Below, one piece after another: positions 28,880 to 38,147 of a DNA stretch of 64,000 nt (position 1 is the first letter of the stretch; each line of letters opens with the position of its first letter). The notes under the pieces were generated by a model that was given only the letters and a program-made list of their open reading frames with translations, was not told the DNA's origin and did no database searches. Source of the DNA: Acetobacter fabarum (GTDB lineage Bacteria > Pseudomonadota > Alphaproteobacteria > Acetobacterales > Acetobacteraceae); contig NZ_WOTG01000001.1 of the NCBI RefSeq assembly GCF_011516925.1, positions 248,001 to 312,000 on the forward strand. The letters run 5' to 3'. The translations under genes and the position numbers were made by a program.

Positions 28880-28988
28880 ACGACCAGTTTACCACACTAC
28901 ACTGTTCACGTTATTCGGGGCGGGCAGGACGTGGGATATACTGAGCGCGAAGTCAAGAGGAACACCCTCAGGAACATTCAGCCACTAC

Positions 28989-30824
28989 TCAGATATCTGC
29001 CTCATCCAGTCCACCACGACGCAGGCGCTCCATAGCCTCCAGCCGCGCCTGTAATCTCTGCCATTGGCTGGTATCTCCCGTTTTTTCCAAACAAAAACGG
29101 GCCGCGTCGTCCATAACCTCGCGTATGAAATGGTCACGGTACAACAAGCCGTAAAAATGCCACCATCGTGTTCTGGCAGCAACAATCTCTACGTCGCCAT
29201 GACTCAGGCCTGCGCCATCAACACGCATGAGCGGCGCCAGAGTTGCCTCCTGCCCGTGTGCCTTCAGCCATGCCCGCAGGTCATCCTCCGTTTGGGGCAG
29301 ACAACCATCGGCCGACAGATCCAGCAGCACACCACGCAATGGCGCAAAATCCACTGGTAAGTCAAGGCGGCACAGGGCTTCTTCCATTTCTGCCACCAGT
29401 TGGGGGTGCTCCACCAGCAGGAGCAGCATCAGGCGTTGCAGCTCCTGCGTCTGGTCCAGATTGACCGTGTGCGAATCCTGCACGGCACCGGGGCTGGCAA
29501 AAGCAGACTTCCCTCCCCCGGACTTTGCCTTCCCCCGCCCCTGCTGGCGGAAAGTGGCAAAAAACCGGTCCAGCAATGTCGCGCGGTATTCCGATGCCAG
29601 AGCCTTGTCCGGAATAAGGGCGGCAACATCGGTCAGCCTGCGCCGCAGGGCGGCACGTTCCTCCGGCCCCGGGTTGGTAACCCCGGCGGCCAGCAGGTCA
29701 AACAGCACGCTGGACAAGGGGGAAGCCCCGGCAAAAAACTCCGCCACAAAGGCGGCGCCCCGCTGGCGGACCAGACTATCGGGGTCCTCCCCATCAGGCA
29801 GCAGGCAGATGCGCAGCGTGTGCTCGGGGGCAAGCAGGGGCAAGCCGGTTTCCGCCGCCTTTACGGCAGCCCGCCTGCCTGCGCCATCACCATCAAAACA
29901 CAATATGGGTGCCCGATCGACCTGCCACAGCACTTCCATCTGCTCAGGTGTCAGGGCGGTGCCCAAGGGGGCCACAGCCCCTGTAAAGCCCGCCTGATGC
30001 AGGGCTATGACATCCATATACCCTTCCACCACAATCAGGTCCGGGGCCACCACACCTTTGGGCCTTGGCGCCCGCACGGCCGCACGGGCGCGGTCCAGCC
30101 CGAACAGCAGCCTGCGCTTGGAAAAAAGTGGCGTTTCCGGCCCGTTCAGGTATTTGGGCTGCCCATCCCCCAGAATACGCCCCCCGAAGGAGACAAGCCG
30201 CCCCTTGCGGTCACGGATGGGGAATGTCACACGCCCCCAGAACAGCTCGCCCTTTGGCCTGCCATCCTCATCCACCCGCATGAGCCCGGCCTGCGCCATC
30301 TGCTCGGGGGTTATGCCCTGTGGGGCGAGTGCCTCCACCAGATGCCCACGCCCCGCACTGGCCCAGCCCAGCCCAAAAGCCGTTATGGTCTCACGCGTCA
30401 GGCCACGGCCGAGCAGGTAGTCCAGCCCTGCACGCCCTTCGGGCTTGTACAGGGCGGCGGACCACACGACCTGAGCGGCCTCCAGAACATCTTCCAGCGA
30501 GCGGACATGGGCCACCTCCTCACGCGTGGCGCGGGTGTCCCTTGGCACTTCCATCCCTGCGGCGGCGGACAGTTCCTCCACCGCTTCAGGGAAGTTTTTG
30601 CCCTCCATCTGCATGACAAAGGAAATTACATCCCCATGCACACCACAGCCGAAGCAATGGAAGTGGTCATCATACACATAGAACGACGGCGTTTTTTCCC
30701 CATGGAAGGGGCAGCACCCTTTCCAGTTCCGCCCCGAACGCGCGAGTTTGACCCTACGCCCGATAACAGAGGTTATGGGCGTACGGGCGCGCAGTTCATC
30801 CAGAAAGTTGGAATCAATGGCCAT
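28989..30824 (-). CDS. dnaG: DNA primase DnaG
   Basis: Protein of 611 residues. The N-terminal zinc-binding domain has the CHC2 ligands in CCPFHGEKTPSFYVYDDHFHCFGCG. The RNA polymerase domain includes GRVTFPIRDRKGRLVSFGGR, and the Toprim catalytic motif is LIVVEGYMDVIALHQAGF, followed by LCFDGDGAGRRA with the metal-binding acidic residues. The C-terminal helicase-interaction region is divergent. It synthesises RNA primers for replication. Located between the YqeY gene and rpoD on the minus strand, a macromolecular-synthesis type arrangement. Confidence 0.97.
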   Translation of the reverse strand: MAIDSNFLDELRARTPITSVIGRRVKLARSGRNWKGCCPFHGEKTPSFYVYDDHFHCFGCGVHGDVISFVMQMEGKNFPEAVEELSAAAGMEVPRDTRATREEVAHVRSLEDVLEAAQVVWSAALYKPEGRAGLDYLLGRGLTRETITAFGLGWASAGRGHLVEALAPQGITPEQMAQAGLMRVDEDGRPKGELFWGRVTFPIRDRKGRLVSFGGRILGDGQPKYLNGPETPLFSKRRLLFGLDRARAAVRAPRPKGVVAPDLIVVEGYMDVIALHQAGFTGAVAPLGTALTPEQMEVLWQVDRAPILCFDGDGAGRRAAVKAAETGLPLLAPEHTLRICLLPDGEDPDSLVRQRGAAFVAEFFAGASPLSSVLFDLLAAGVTNPGPEERAALRRRLTDVAALIPDKALASEYRATLLDRFFATFRQQGRGKAKSGGGKSAFASPGAVQDSHTVNLDQTQELQRLMLLLLVEHPQLVAEMEEALCRLDLPVDFAPLRGVLLDLSADGCLPQTEDDLRAWLKAHGQEATLAPLMRVDGAGLSHGDVEIVAARTRWWHFYGLLYRDHFIREVMDDAARFCLEKTGDTSQWQRLQARLEAMERLRRGGLDEADI

Positions 30825-30848
30825 GGGGTGCGTATGTTACTCCGTGCC

Positions 30849-31304
30849 TTAGCCCAGCAGGGCCTTTACGGCGGCACTTGCGCGGCTCATATCCAGCGCA
30901 GCGCCAAACTTGCCTTTTAACACACCCATGACCTTGCCCATATCCTTCATGGACGCAGCACCGGTAGAAGCCACAGCCTCGGCCACGGCAGCATTCAGCG
31001 TTGCTTCATCCAGTTCAGGCGGCAGGTAGCCACGGATGACGGCAATTTCAGCCTCTTCCTTGTCTGCCAGTTCGGGGCGCCCGGCTTCGCGGTACAGGGT
31101 AGCGGATTCCGTGCGGGACTTGATCATGCCGCGCAGGGCGGAAATGCCTTCTTCCTCGCTCAGCCCTTCATTCCCCTTTGCACGGCCTGCAATTTCCACA
31201 TCCTTGAGCTTGGCCGTAACCATGCGAATGGTTGCAACGCGTGCGCTTTCGCCTGCCTTCATTGCGGTTTTCAGGTCTGCCATCAGGCTTTCACGAAGGG
31301 TCAT
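30849..31304 (-). CDS. GatB/YqeY domain-containing protein
   Basis: Protein of about 151 residues from the ATG at 31304; a start at 31322 adds six. The YqeY fold is recognised by LMADLKTAMKAGESARVATIRMVTAKLKDVEIA and the helical tail VMGVLKGKFGAALDMSRASAAVKALL. This domain also occurs at the C-terminus of GatB, where it contacts tRNA; the role of stand-alone YqeY is not established. It lies 24 bases upstream of dnaG and probably forms an operon with it and perhaps rpoD. It is divergent from carA. Confidence 0.9.
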   Translation of the reverse strand: MTLRESLMADLKTAMKAGESARVATIRMVTAKLKDVEIAGRAKGNEGLSEEEGISALRGMIKSRTESATLYREAGRPELADKEEAEIAVIRGYLPPELDEATLNAAVAEAVASTGAASMKDMGKVMGVLKGKFGAALDMSRASAAVKALLG

Positions 31305-31375
31305 GCTTCTTCTACGCTCCATATGTGTTTACAATCGCCCCGCACCATACCACCCGGCACGGGAAAAAGCTTTAC

Positions 31376-31434
31376 GGGAAAAAACTTCCCAGCGTCCCGC
31401 GCGTTCGTTTTCTTCGGGTGGGAAATTTCTTCCC
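31376..31434. promoter_or_regulatory. Two tandem GGGAA-N5-TTCCC dyads between yqeY and carA
   Basis: Site 1 is 31376-31390 and site 2 is 31420-31434. Both are 15 bases with arms GGGAA and TTCCC and spacers AAAAC and ATTTC. Centres are 44 bases apart, close to four helical turns. Site 2 extends to an eight-base arm (GGTGGGAA/TTCCCACC). A degenerate third half-copy, GGGAA-N5-TTTAC, is at 31361-31375. The arrangement suggests operators for a dimeric DNA-binding protein acting on carA, yqeY or both. Confidence 0.55.
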
Positions 31435-31479
31435 ACCTCGCTGACATGCTGCTAGAAGAGCGCTCCGGGAGGAACCATT

Positions 31480-32892
31480 TTGCACATGCCCATGTCAATC
31501 GACTCCATTATAGCCCGCATTGGCGGCGCAGATGCCACAGCGCGGCTGACCGGCGTTGGCACCGAGGCCATTCGCAAATGGCGGCAGGCGCAGGCCATTC
31601 CCTCCCGCCATTGGCCAGCCATTGCGCAGGCCACGGGTCTTTCCCTTCAGGACCTCCAGCCCACACCCGCAGTTACAGACAGACCCTCCCCCCTTGCGGG
31701 AGGCAGCCAGACAGGATCATCCATGCCTCAAGCCCGCCCGGATGGCGCGACCGCCGCTCTTGTTCTCGCAGATGGCAGCGTATTGTGGGGGAAAGGCTTT
31801 GGCGCCTTCACACCCAAGCCCGCCATTGGGGAAATCTGCTTTTCCACCAGCATGACCGGGTATCAGGAAACCCTGACCGATCCCTCTTTTGCCGGGCAGA
31901 TCATTACCTTTACCTTCCCGCATATCGGCAATGTTGGCACGAACGCGCTGGATGATGAGGCCGTACGCCCCGCAGCCCTTGGGCTTGTGGTCAAGGAAGA
32001 CCCGACCGAGCAGGCCAACTGGCGCGCAACCAGCAGTCTGGATGCGTGGCTCAAGCAGCACGGCACCCCCGGCATTGCCGGCGTGGACACCCGCAGCCTG
32101 ACCCTGAAAATCCGTGACGGCGGTGCACAGACCGCAGCCCTTGTATTCCCTGCCGATGGCAAGTTCGATCTGGACGCCATTGCCGCAGAAGTTGCCGCAT
32201 GGCCGGGGCTGGAAGGTATGGACCTTGCCAAGGAAGTCACCTGTGCAGCGCCCTATGACTGGTCCGAAGGTGTGTGGTCATGGCCAGACAACACCGCAGC
32301 CCCCACCGGCAAGCGCCGCAAGGTTGTTGCAGTGGACTACGGGGCAAAACGCAACATTCTGCGCTGCCTTGTAAGTGCTGGCTGTGATGTGACCGTAGTC
32401 CCTGCCACCACCACGGGTGAGCAGATCCTCGCCCTCAAGCCCGAAGGTGTGTTCCTGTCCAACGGTCCGGGGGACCCGGCAGCCACGGCCACCTACGCCG
32501 TACCTGCCATCCGCACCGTGCTGGAAGCAGGCATACCGCTGTTTGGCATCTGCCTTGGGCACCAGCTTCTGGCACAGGCTCTTGGGGCCAAGACCTACAA
32601 GATGGAACGCGGCCACCGGGGCGCCAACCAGCCCGTGCAGGATCTGGCAACCGGCAAGGTGGAAATTACCAGCCAGAACCACGGCTTTGCCGTAGATGCC
32701 AAAACCCTGCCCGACGACGCGCATGTGACCCATGTCAGCCTGTTTGACGGCTCGAACGAAGGGCTGGCATCCGACAAATACGCAGCTTTTTCCGTCCAGT
32801 ATCACCCCGAGGCAAGCCCCGGCCCGTCAGACAGCTTTTATCTGTTTGAACGGTTTGTCACCCTGATCGACACCAACGGCGTCAAGCACTAA
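31480..32892 (+). CDS. carA: Carbamoyl-phosphate synthase small subunit with N-terminal HTH-like extension
   Basis: The open frame is 470 residues against about 380 for the family. Residues from about 92 onward are a complete Car[37 protein letters not shown], and the glutaminase with nucleophile cysteine in [16 protein letters not shown] and the histidine in [11 protein letters not shown]. It supplies ammonia from glutamine to CarB for pyrimidine and arginine synthesis. Residues 5-62 ([20 protein letters not shown] and on to [10 protein letters not shown]) look like a Cro/YdaS-type helix-turn-helix. GGGAGGA at 31467-31473 serves TTG 31480 or ATG 31486. An internal ATG at 31723 with AGGA upstream could give ordinary 389-residue CarA. 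Confidence 0.93.
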   Translation: MHMPMSIDSIIARIGGADATARLTGVGTEAIRKWRQAQAIPSRHWPAIAQATGLSLQDLQPTPAVTDRPSPLAGGSQTGSSMPQARPDGATAALVLADGSVLWGKGFGAFTPKPAIGEICFSTSMTGYQETLTDPSFAGQIITFTFPHIGNVGTNALDDEAVRPAALGLVVKEDPTEQANWRATSSLDAWLKQHGTPGIAGVDTRSLTLKIRDGGAQTAALVFPADGKFDLDAIAAEVAAWPGLEGMDLAKEVTCAAPYDWSEGVWSWPDNTAAPTGKRRKVVAVDYGAKRNILRCLVSAGCDVTVVPATTTGEQILALKPEGVFLSNGPGDPAATATYAVPAIRTVLEAGIPLFGICLGHQLLAQALGAKTYKMERGHRGANQPVQDLATGKVEITSQNHGFAVDAKTLPDDAHVTHVSLFDGSNEGLASDKYAAFSVQYHPEASPGPSDSFYLFERFVTLIDTNGVKH

Positions 32893-32908
32893 CAGGACCG
32901 AACGCATC

Positions 32909-35900
32909 ATGCCCAAACGGACAGACATCCGCTCCATCCTCATCATCGGCGCCGGTCCCATTGTTATCGGTCAGGCGTGCGAATTCGACTATTCCGGCGC
33001 ACAGGCCTGCAAGGCCCTGCGGGAAGAAGGGTACCGGGTTATTCTGGTCAACTCCAACCCCGCCACCATCATGACCGACCCCGGCCTTGCGGATGCCACC
33101 TATGTGGAGCCCATTACGCCAGAAGTGGTCGAGCGCATTATCCTCAAGGAAAAGCCAGACGCAGTCCTGCCCACCATGGGCGGGCAGACGGCCCTGAACA
33201 CGGCCATGGCGCTGCATGCCTCGGGCTTTCTGGAAAAGCACAATGTTGAGCTGATCGGCGCCAAGGCCGACGTGATCGACCGTGCAGAAGACCGCCAGAA
33301 GTTCCGCGAAGCCATGGATGCCATTGGCATTGAAAGCCCGCGCAGCTTTATTGCCCATACGCTGGCCGAAGCGCACGAAGCGCTCAAGCAGATTGGCTTC
33401 CCCACCATTATCCGCCCTTCCTTTACCATGGGCGGCTCCGGCGGTGGCATCGCCTATAACCGGGAGGAGTTCGAGCGGATCATCCTCTCGGGGCTGGATG
33501 CGTCCCCCACCACGGAAGTGCTGGTTGAAGAGTCCGTTCTGGGCTGGAAAGAGTACGAAATGGAAGTTGTGCGCGACACCGCGGACAACTGCATTATCAT
33601 CTGCTCGATCGAAAACATCGACCCCATGGGCATCCACACGGGTGACTCCATTACCGTAGCCCCCGCCCTTACGCTGACCGACAAGGAATACCAGCGTATG
33701 CGCGATGCCTCCCTGGCCTGCCTGCGCGCCATTGGGGTGGAAACGGGCGGCTCCAACGTGCAGTTTGGCGTAAACCCCGCCGACGGCCGTATGGTGGTGA
33801 TCGAGATGAACCCCCGCGTCTCGCGCTCCTCGGCCCTTGCTTCCAAGGCTACGGGGTTCCCCATTGCCAAGGTCGCGGCCAAGCTGGCTGTGGGTTACAC
33901 GCTTGATGAACTGAAAAACGACATCACGCGCACAACCCCGGCCTCCTTCGAGCCGACCATTGACTACGTTGTGGTCAAGATCCCGCGCTTTACGTTTGAA
34001 AAATTCCCCGGCGCACCAGCCCTGCTCTCCACCTCCATGAAGTCGGTTGGGGAAGCCATGGCCATTGGCCGCTCCTTCCCCGAAGCGCTCCAGAAGGGCC
34101 TGCGTTCGATGGAAACCGGGCTGCATGGGCTGGACCCCGTGGAAGCCCCCGGCGATGGTGGGGAAGATGCCTTCCGTGCAGCGCTCTCCCAGCCGCGGCC
34201 GGAGCGTATTCTCATGGCAGCTCAGGCGCTGCGGGCTGGCCTGTCGGTTGAAGCCATTCACGAAGCCTGTAAGTTTGAACCGTGGTTCCTGCGTGAGATG
34301 GAAAAAATCATCCATGCGGAACGGGAAATCGAACACCACGGCCTACCCAAGGATGCGCAGAGCCTGCGCCGCCTGAAAGCCCTTGGCTTTTCCGATGTGC
34401 AGCTCTCCCGCCTGTCGGGCACGCAGCCTGAAGAAGTGGACCAGCTCCGCACAAAAGCGGGTGTTACCCCCGTTTACCGCCGGATTGATACCTGTGCTGG
34501 TGAGTTCGCCTCGGCAACGCCTTACATGTATTCCAGCTACGAAGGGCATTTTGCCCCCCCGATCTGTGAATCCAACCCGACGGACCGCGAAAAGATCATT
34601 ATTCTCGGCGGTGGCCCCAACCGTATCGGTCAGGGTATCGAGTTCGACTACTGCTGTGTGCATGCCGCCTACGCCCTGCGTGAGGCTGGGTATGAGACCA
34701 TTATGGTCAACTGCAACCCCGAGACGGTCTCCACCGATTACGACACCTCCGACCGCCTGTATTTTGAACCCCTGACCGCCGAGGACGTAATTGCCCTGAT
34801 CCGTTGCGAACAGCGTAACGGCACGGTCAAGGGCTGCATTGTGCAGTACGGCGGCCAAACCCCGCTCAAGCTCTCCCGCGCACTGGAAGCCGCTGGCATT
34901 CCGCTGCTGGGCACACCGGCAGATGCCATTGACCGTGCGGAAGACCGCGAGCGCTTCCAGGCCATGCTGCACAAGCTTGGCCTGCGCCAGCCCGAAAACG
35001 GCATTGCCCGCAGCCCCGAAGAAGCCGAAAGCGTAGCCGAGCGCGTAGGCTACCCCGTGGTTGTCCGCCCATCCTACGTGCTGGGCGGCCGGGCGATGGA
35101 AATCGTGTATGACCGCGCCTCCCTCCAGCGTTACATGCGTGACGTGCTGCGGGTTGCCGGACATGAGATTTCCTCCGGCCCGATCCTGCTCGACCGCTAC
35201 CTGAACGAAGCGATTGAAGCAGACGTGGACTGCATTGCCGATGGCACGGATGTGTACGTCGCCGGCGTTATGGAACACATTGAAGAAGCGGGCATTCACT
35301 CGGGTGACAGTGCCTGCGCCCTGCCGCCCTATACCCTCTCCCCCGCCATTGTGACCGAGCTCAAGGCCCAGACCGAAGCCATGGCCCGCGAGCTTGGCAT
35401 TGTGGGGCTGATGAACGTCCAGTACGCCATCAAGGATCAGGAGATCTTTGTGCTCGAGGTCAATCCTCGCGCATCGCGCACTGTGCCGTTTGTGGCCAAG
35501 GCAACGGGTGTGCCGGTCGCCAAAATTGGCGCACGGGTTATGGCAGGCAGCAAACTGAACACCTTTAATCTGGACGACCGCGCCGTGGTGCCGCATGTGG
35601 CCGTCAAGGAAGCGGTGTTCCCCTTCAACCGCTTTGCGGAAGTGGACACCATCCTTGGGCCGGAAATGCGCTCCACGGGTGAAGTCATGGGGCTGGATAC
35701 CTCGTTCGAGCGGGCCTTTGCCAAATCCCAGCTTGGGGCTGGCGTGCGCCTGCCCATGAGCGGCACGGTGTTCCTGTCCGTGCGGGAAAGCGACAAGCCC
35801 CAGCTGCCGCCACTTGGCCGCCTGCTGGCTTCCATGGGCTTCAAGATCGTGGCCACACGGGGCACGGCACGCAAGCTGCGTGAGTCCGGGATCGAGGTCA

Positions 35901-36163
35901 GCGTGGTCAACAAGGTGCTTGAAGGCCGCCCGCACTGCGTGGATGCCATTCGCTCCGGTGAAGTGCAGATGGTCATCAACACCGCACAGGGGGCGCAGTC
36001 GGTGGCAGACAGCTTTGACATCCGCCGCTCGGCCCTTGTACTGGGCATTCCGCACTACACCACCATGGCGGGCGCGCGTGCGGCAATCCATGCGATTGCG
36101 GCAATGCGTGAAGGACCGCTTGATGTTGCGCCACTTCAGTCATACTTTAGCGGTTCGTTCTGA
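32909..36163 (+). CDS. carB: Carbamoyl-phosphate synthase large subunit
   Basis: Protein of 1084 residues, full length. It holds two homologous ATP-grasp halves: the first begins [22 protein letters not shown] and the second [20 protein letters not shown]. The carboxyphosphate site contains [12 protein letters not shown] and the carbamate site [12 protein letters not shown]. The C-terminal MGS-like allosteric domain begins near [19 protein letters not shown]. It makes carbamoyl phosphate from bicarbonate, ATP and ammonia delivered by CarA. It lies 16 bases after carA. Confidence 0.98.
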   Translation: MPKRTDIRSILIIGAGPIVIGQACEFDYSGAQACKALREEGYRVILVNSNPATIMTDPGLADATYVEPITPEVVERIILKEKPDAVLPTMGGQTALNTAMALHASGFLEKHNVELIGAKADVIDRAEDRQKFREAMDAIGIESPRSFIAHTLAEAHEALKQIGFPTIIRPSFTMGGSGGGIAYNREEFERIILSGLDASPTTEVLVEESVLGWKEYEMEVVRDTADNCIIICSIENIDPMGIHTGDSITVAPALTLTDKEYQRMRDASLACLRAIGVETGGSNVQFGVNPADGRMVVIEMNPRVSRSSALASKATGFPIAKVAAKLAVGYTLDELKNDITRTTPASFEPTIDYVVVKIPRFTFEKFPGAPALLSTSMKSVGEAMAIGRSFPEALQKGLRSMETGLHGLDPVEAPGDGGEDAFRAALSQPRPERILMAAQALRAGLSVEAIHEACKFEPWFLREMEKIIHAEREIEHHGLPKDAQSLRRLKALGFSDVQLSRLSGTQPEEVDQLRTKAGVTPVYRRIDTCAGEFASATPYMYSSYEGHFAPPICESNPTDREKIIILGGGPNRIGQGIEFDYCCVHAAYALREAGYETIMVNCNPETVSTDYDTSDRLYFEPLTAEDVIALIRCEQRNGTVKGCIVQYGGQTPLKLSRALEAAGIPLLGTPADAIDRAEDRERFQAMLHKLGLRQPENGIARSPEEAESVAERVGYPVVVRPSYVLGGRAMEIVYDRASLQRYMRDVLRVAGHEISSGPILLDRYLNEAIEADVDCIADGTDVYVAGVMEHIEEAGIHSGDSACALPPYTLSPAIVTELKAQTEAMARELGIVGLMNVQYAIKDQEIFVLEVNPRASRTVPFVAKATGVPVAKIGARVMAGSKLNTFNLDDRAVVPHVAVKEAVFPFNRFAEVDTILGPEMRSTGEVMGLDTSFERAFAKSQLGAGVRLPMSGTVFLSVRESDKPQLPPLGRLLASMGFKIVATRGTARKLRESGIEVSVVNKVLEGRPHCVDAIRSGEVQMVINTAQGAQSVADSFDIRRSALVLGIPHYTTMAGARAAIHAIAAMREGPLDVAPLQSYFSGSF

Positions 36164-36169
36164 GCGCAC

Positions 36170-36192
36170 GGGGTAGCCTTTAGGGCTGCCCC
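36170..36192 (+). other. Stem-loop after carB
   Basis: GGGGTAGCC at 36170-36178 pairs with GGCTGCCCC at 36184-36192 (one G-U pair). No T run follows, so it may stabilise or only weakly terminate the carAB transcript. Confidence 0.4.
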
Positions 36193-36263
36193 ATCCGTTC
36201 CATGCCGGGCCAAACCCCACGAGTGTGAGGCGTCACCCGACGCGATTATTGTGTAACTACTGC

Positions 36264-36290
36264 GCCGGGCCAGCAGGCCCGGCAGCTTTT
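36264..36290 (+). terminator. Probable terminator between carB and greA
   Basis: GCCGGGCC at 36264-36271 and GGCCCGGC at 36276-36283 form a perfect eight-base stem with an AGCA loop, followed after AGC by TTTT at 36287-36290. It lies only 16 bases before the greA start, so it could act as an attenuator for read-through into greA. Confidence 0.6.
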
Positions 36291-36306
36291 ATTCTGGGGA
36301 CACGTC

Positions 36307-36780
36307 TTGCAGAAAACTCCAATGACGGGCAAGGGTCTGCTTCAGCTTGAAGACGAGCTGCGCAAGCTGAGATCAGAAGAACGCCCAGCTGTTATCCGCG
36401 CCATTGCGGAAGCCCGCAGCCATGGCGACCTTTCGGAAAACGCTGAATACCATGCCGCGCGCGAGCGCCAGTCCTTTATTGAAGGGCGGATTCAGGAACT
36501 GGAAGAACTGATCTCCACCGCCGAGGTGATCGAGCCTTCCTCCCTGTCTGGCAGCCATATCAAGTTCGGTGCGACCGTGTGCCTTGTTGACGAAGATACG
36601 GACAAGGAAATCACTTACCAGATCGTGGGCCTGCACGAGGCGGACATCAAACAGAGCAAGATTTCCATTTCCTCCCCGCTCGCCAAATCCCTGATTGGCA
36701 AGCAGGAAGGTGACACCGTTTCCGTGCCCGCTCCCGGCGGGGACCGGACTTACGAAATCCTGTCCGTCAAATTTATCTGA
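36307..36780 (+). CDS. greA: Transcription elongation factor GreA
   Basis: Protein of 157 residues. TTG at 36307 is preferred: GGGGA lies six bases upstream and the resulting [18 protein letters not shown] fits the usual GreA start; the ATG at 36322 is too late. The N-terminal antiparallel coiled coil with acidic tip includes [23 protein letters not shown]. The C-terminal FKBP-like domain ends [18 protein letters not shown]. GreA stimulates RNA polymerase to cleave backtracked transcripts. One base separates its stop from ilvA. Confidence 0.97.
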   Translation: MQKTPMTGKGLLQLEDELRKLRSEERPAVIRAIAEARSHGDLSENAEYHAARERQSFIEGRIQELEELISTAEVIEPSSLSGSHIKFGATVCLVDEDTDKEITYQIVGLHEADIKQSKISISSPLAKSLIGKQEGDTVSVPAPGGDRTYEILSVKFI

Positions 36781-36781
36781 C

Positions 36782-37978
36782 ATGATCTCCCTCGAAGATG
36801 TCACCGCCGCGGCCGAGCGCATTCGTGGCAAGGTTATCCGCACGCCAACACTGCCCTCCCACGCGCTTTCCCGCGCAACGGGGGCGGATATTACGCTCAA
36901 GCTGGAAAACCTTCAGGCCGTTGGCTCCTTCAAGGAACGCGGGGCCGCCAACAAGCTGGCTCTGCTGACCCCGGAGGAACGCGCACGCGGTGTTATTGCC
37001 GTATCTGCTGGCAACCATGCACAGGGTGTGGCCCGCCATGCCAGCCTGCTGGGCATTGACGCGGTTATTGTCATGCCCAAGTTCACGCCTACCGGCAAAG
37101 TAGTACGCACCCGCAACTGGGGTGCGCGCGTGATACTGGAAGGTGAAACCTTTGCCGAAGCGCTGATGTTTGCACAGGACATGCAGGCGCGCGAAGGCCG
37201 GACCTTTGTGCACCCGTATGATGATGCCGCCGTTATGGCGGGCCAGGGCACCTGCGCACTGGAACTGCTGGAAGATGCGGGCGAGCTGGACATGCTGGTA
37301 GCCCCCATTGGGGGCGGCGGCCTGCTGGCGGGCTGCTCCATTGCCGCGCGCGCACTGCGCCCGAACATGGAGCTGATTGGCGTGCAGGTTGAATCGTACG
37401 ATTCCCTTGCGGCTTTCCCCGGCCCGGCCACACACCCCAATGGTGGTTCCACCATTGCCGAAGGCATTGCCGTACTCCAGATTGGCAAACAGACGGATGT
37501 GGTCATTCGCAAGCAGGTAGACAAGGTTCTGGTTGTTTCCGAATGTGCGATTGAAAACGCTATTACCCTGCTGGCCGAAGGTGCAAAACAGGTGAGCGAA
37601 GGGGCCGGAGCCGCTGCTCTTGCCGCCGTGCTGACCTACCCCGACCTGTTCCGGGGTAAAAAGGTGGCTCTTCCCATCTCTGGCGGGAACATTGACAGCC
37701 GCATTCTGGCCAACACCCTCCTGCGCGCCATGCTGCGCGACGGGCGCATCCTGCGGCTGGTTATGGAAATTCCCGACCGCCCGGGCGTGCTGGCCGATAT
37801 TTCCAAAACCATCGGGGAAGCGGGTGGCAATATTATAGAAGTCTCGCACCAGAGGCTTTTTGCCGCTCCCTCCGTGCAGGCTGCCCAGCTTGAGGTGATG
37901 ATAGAAGCGCGTGACCCCGAACACGCAGCCCTTATTACCAAGGCGCTGGAACGCACCTACATCGTACGCAGGGCCTGA
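36782..37978 (+). CDS. ilvA: Threonine ammonia-lyase (biosynthetic threonine dehydratase)
   Basis: Protein of 398 residues, PLP fold type II. It converts threonine to 2-oxobutanoate and ammonia, feeding isoleucine synthesis. The PLP lysine is in GSFKERGAANKL (about residue 52). The glycine-rich phosphate loop is LVAPIGGGGLLAG. A C-terminal ACT domain begins at RLVMEIPDRPGVLADISKTIGEAGGNI, so feedback control by amino acids is likely. The 400-residue form with one ACT domain matches alphaproteobacterial enzymes. Starts one base after the greA stop, so the two are probably one operon. Confidence 0.95.
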   Translation: MISLEDVTAAAERIRGKVIRTPTLPSHALSRATGADITLKLENLQAVGSFKERGAANKLALLTPEERARGVIAVSAGNHAQGVARHASLLGIDAVIVMPKFTPTGKVVRTRNWGARVILEGETFAEALMFAQDMQAREGRTFVHPYDDAAVMAGQGTCALELLEDAGELDMLVAPIGGGGLLAGCSIAARALRPNMELIGVQVESYDSLAAFPGPATHPNGGSTIAEGIAVLQIGKQTDVVIRKQVDKVLVVSECAIENAITLLAEGAKQVSEGAGAAALAAVLTYPDLFRGKKVALPISGGNIDSRILANTLLRAMLRDGRILRLVMEIPDRPGVLADISKTIGEAGGNIIEVSHQRLFAAPSVQAAQLEVMIEARDPEHAALITKALERTYIVRRA

Positions 37979-38010
37979 AGGCTTTATTGCACTTTGGAAT
38001 AAACCCTGAA

Positions 38011-38045
38011 CGGGGTGGTGGAAGCAGTTCCACCACCCCGTTTTT
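38011..38045 (+). terminator. Terminator after ilvA
   Basis: A 13-base perfect stem: 38011-38023 (CGGGGTGGTGGAA) pairs with 38028-38040, loop GCAG, then T5 at 38041-38045. Very strong. Confidence 0.95.
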
Positions 38046-38147
38046 GTATCCACCCGCCTACCCTGTGCGCGACCTCTTTATCTTCCCCGCGTTTTGGTGG
38101 CATTATTCATGCAGAACCAAAAAAACATAAAAATGAGGTCCAACACC

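Noticed and set aside
29400..30920. 506-residue plus-strand frame opposite dnaG
   Set aside because: It is the antisense of a well-conserved primase with no recognisable domain; high GC keeps such shadows open.
32882..36091. Two long minus-strand frames (485 and 582 residues) opposite carB
   Set aside because: Antisense shadows of carB; histidine- and glycine-rich composition without domains.
36773..38053. 426-residue minus-strand frame opposite ilvA
   Set aside because: It covers ilvA exactly in antisense and runs through the ilvA terminator; no family features.
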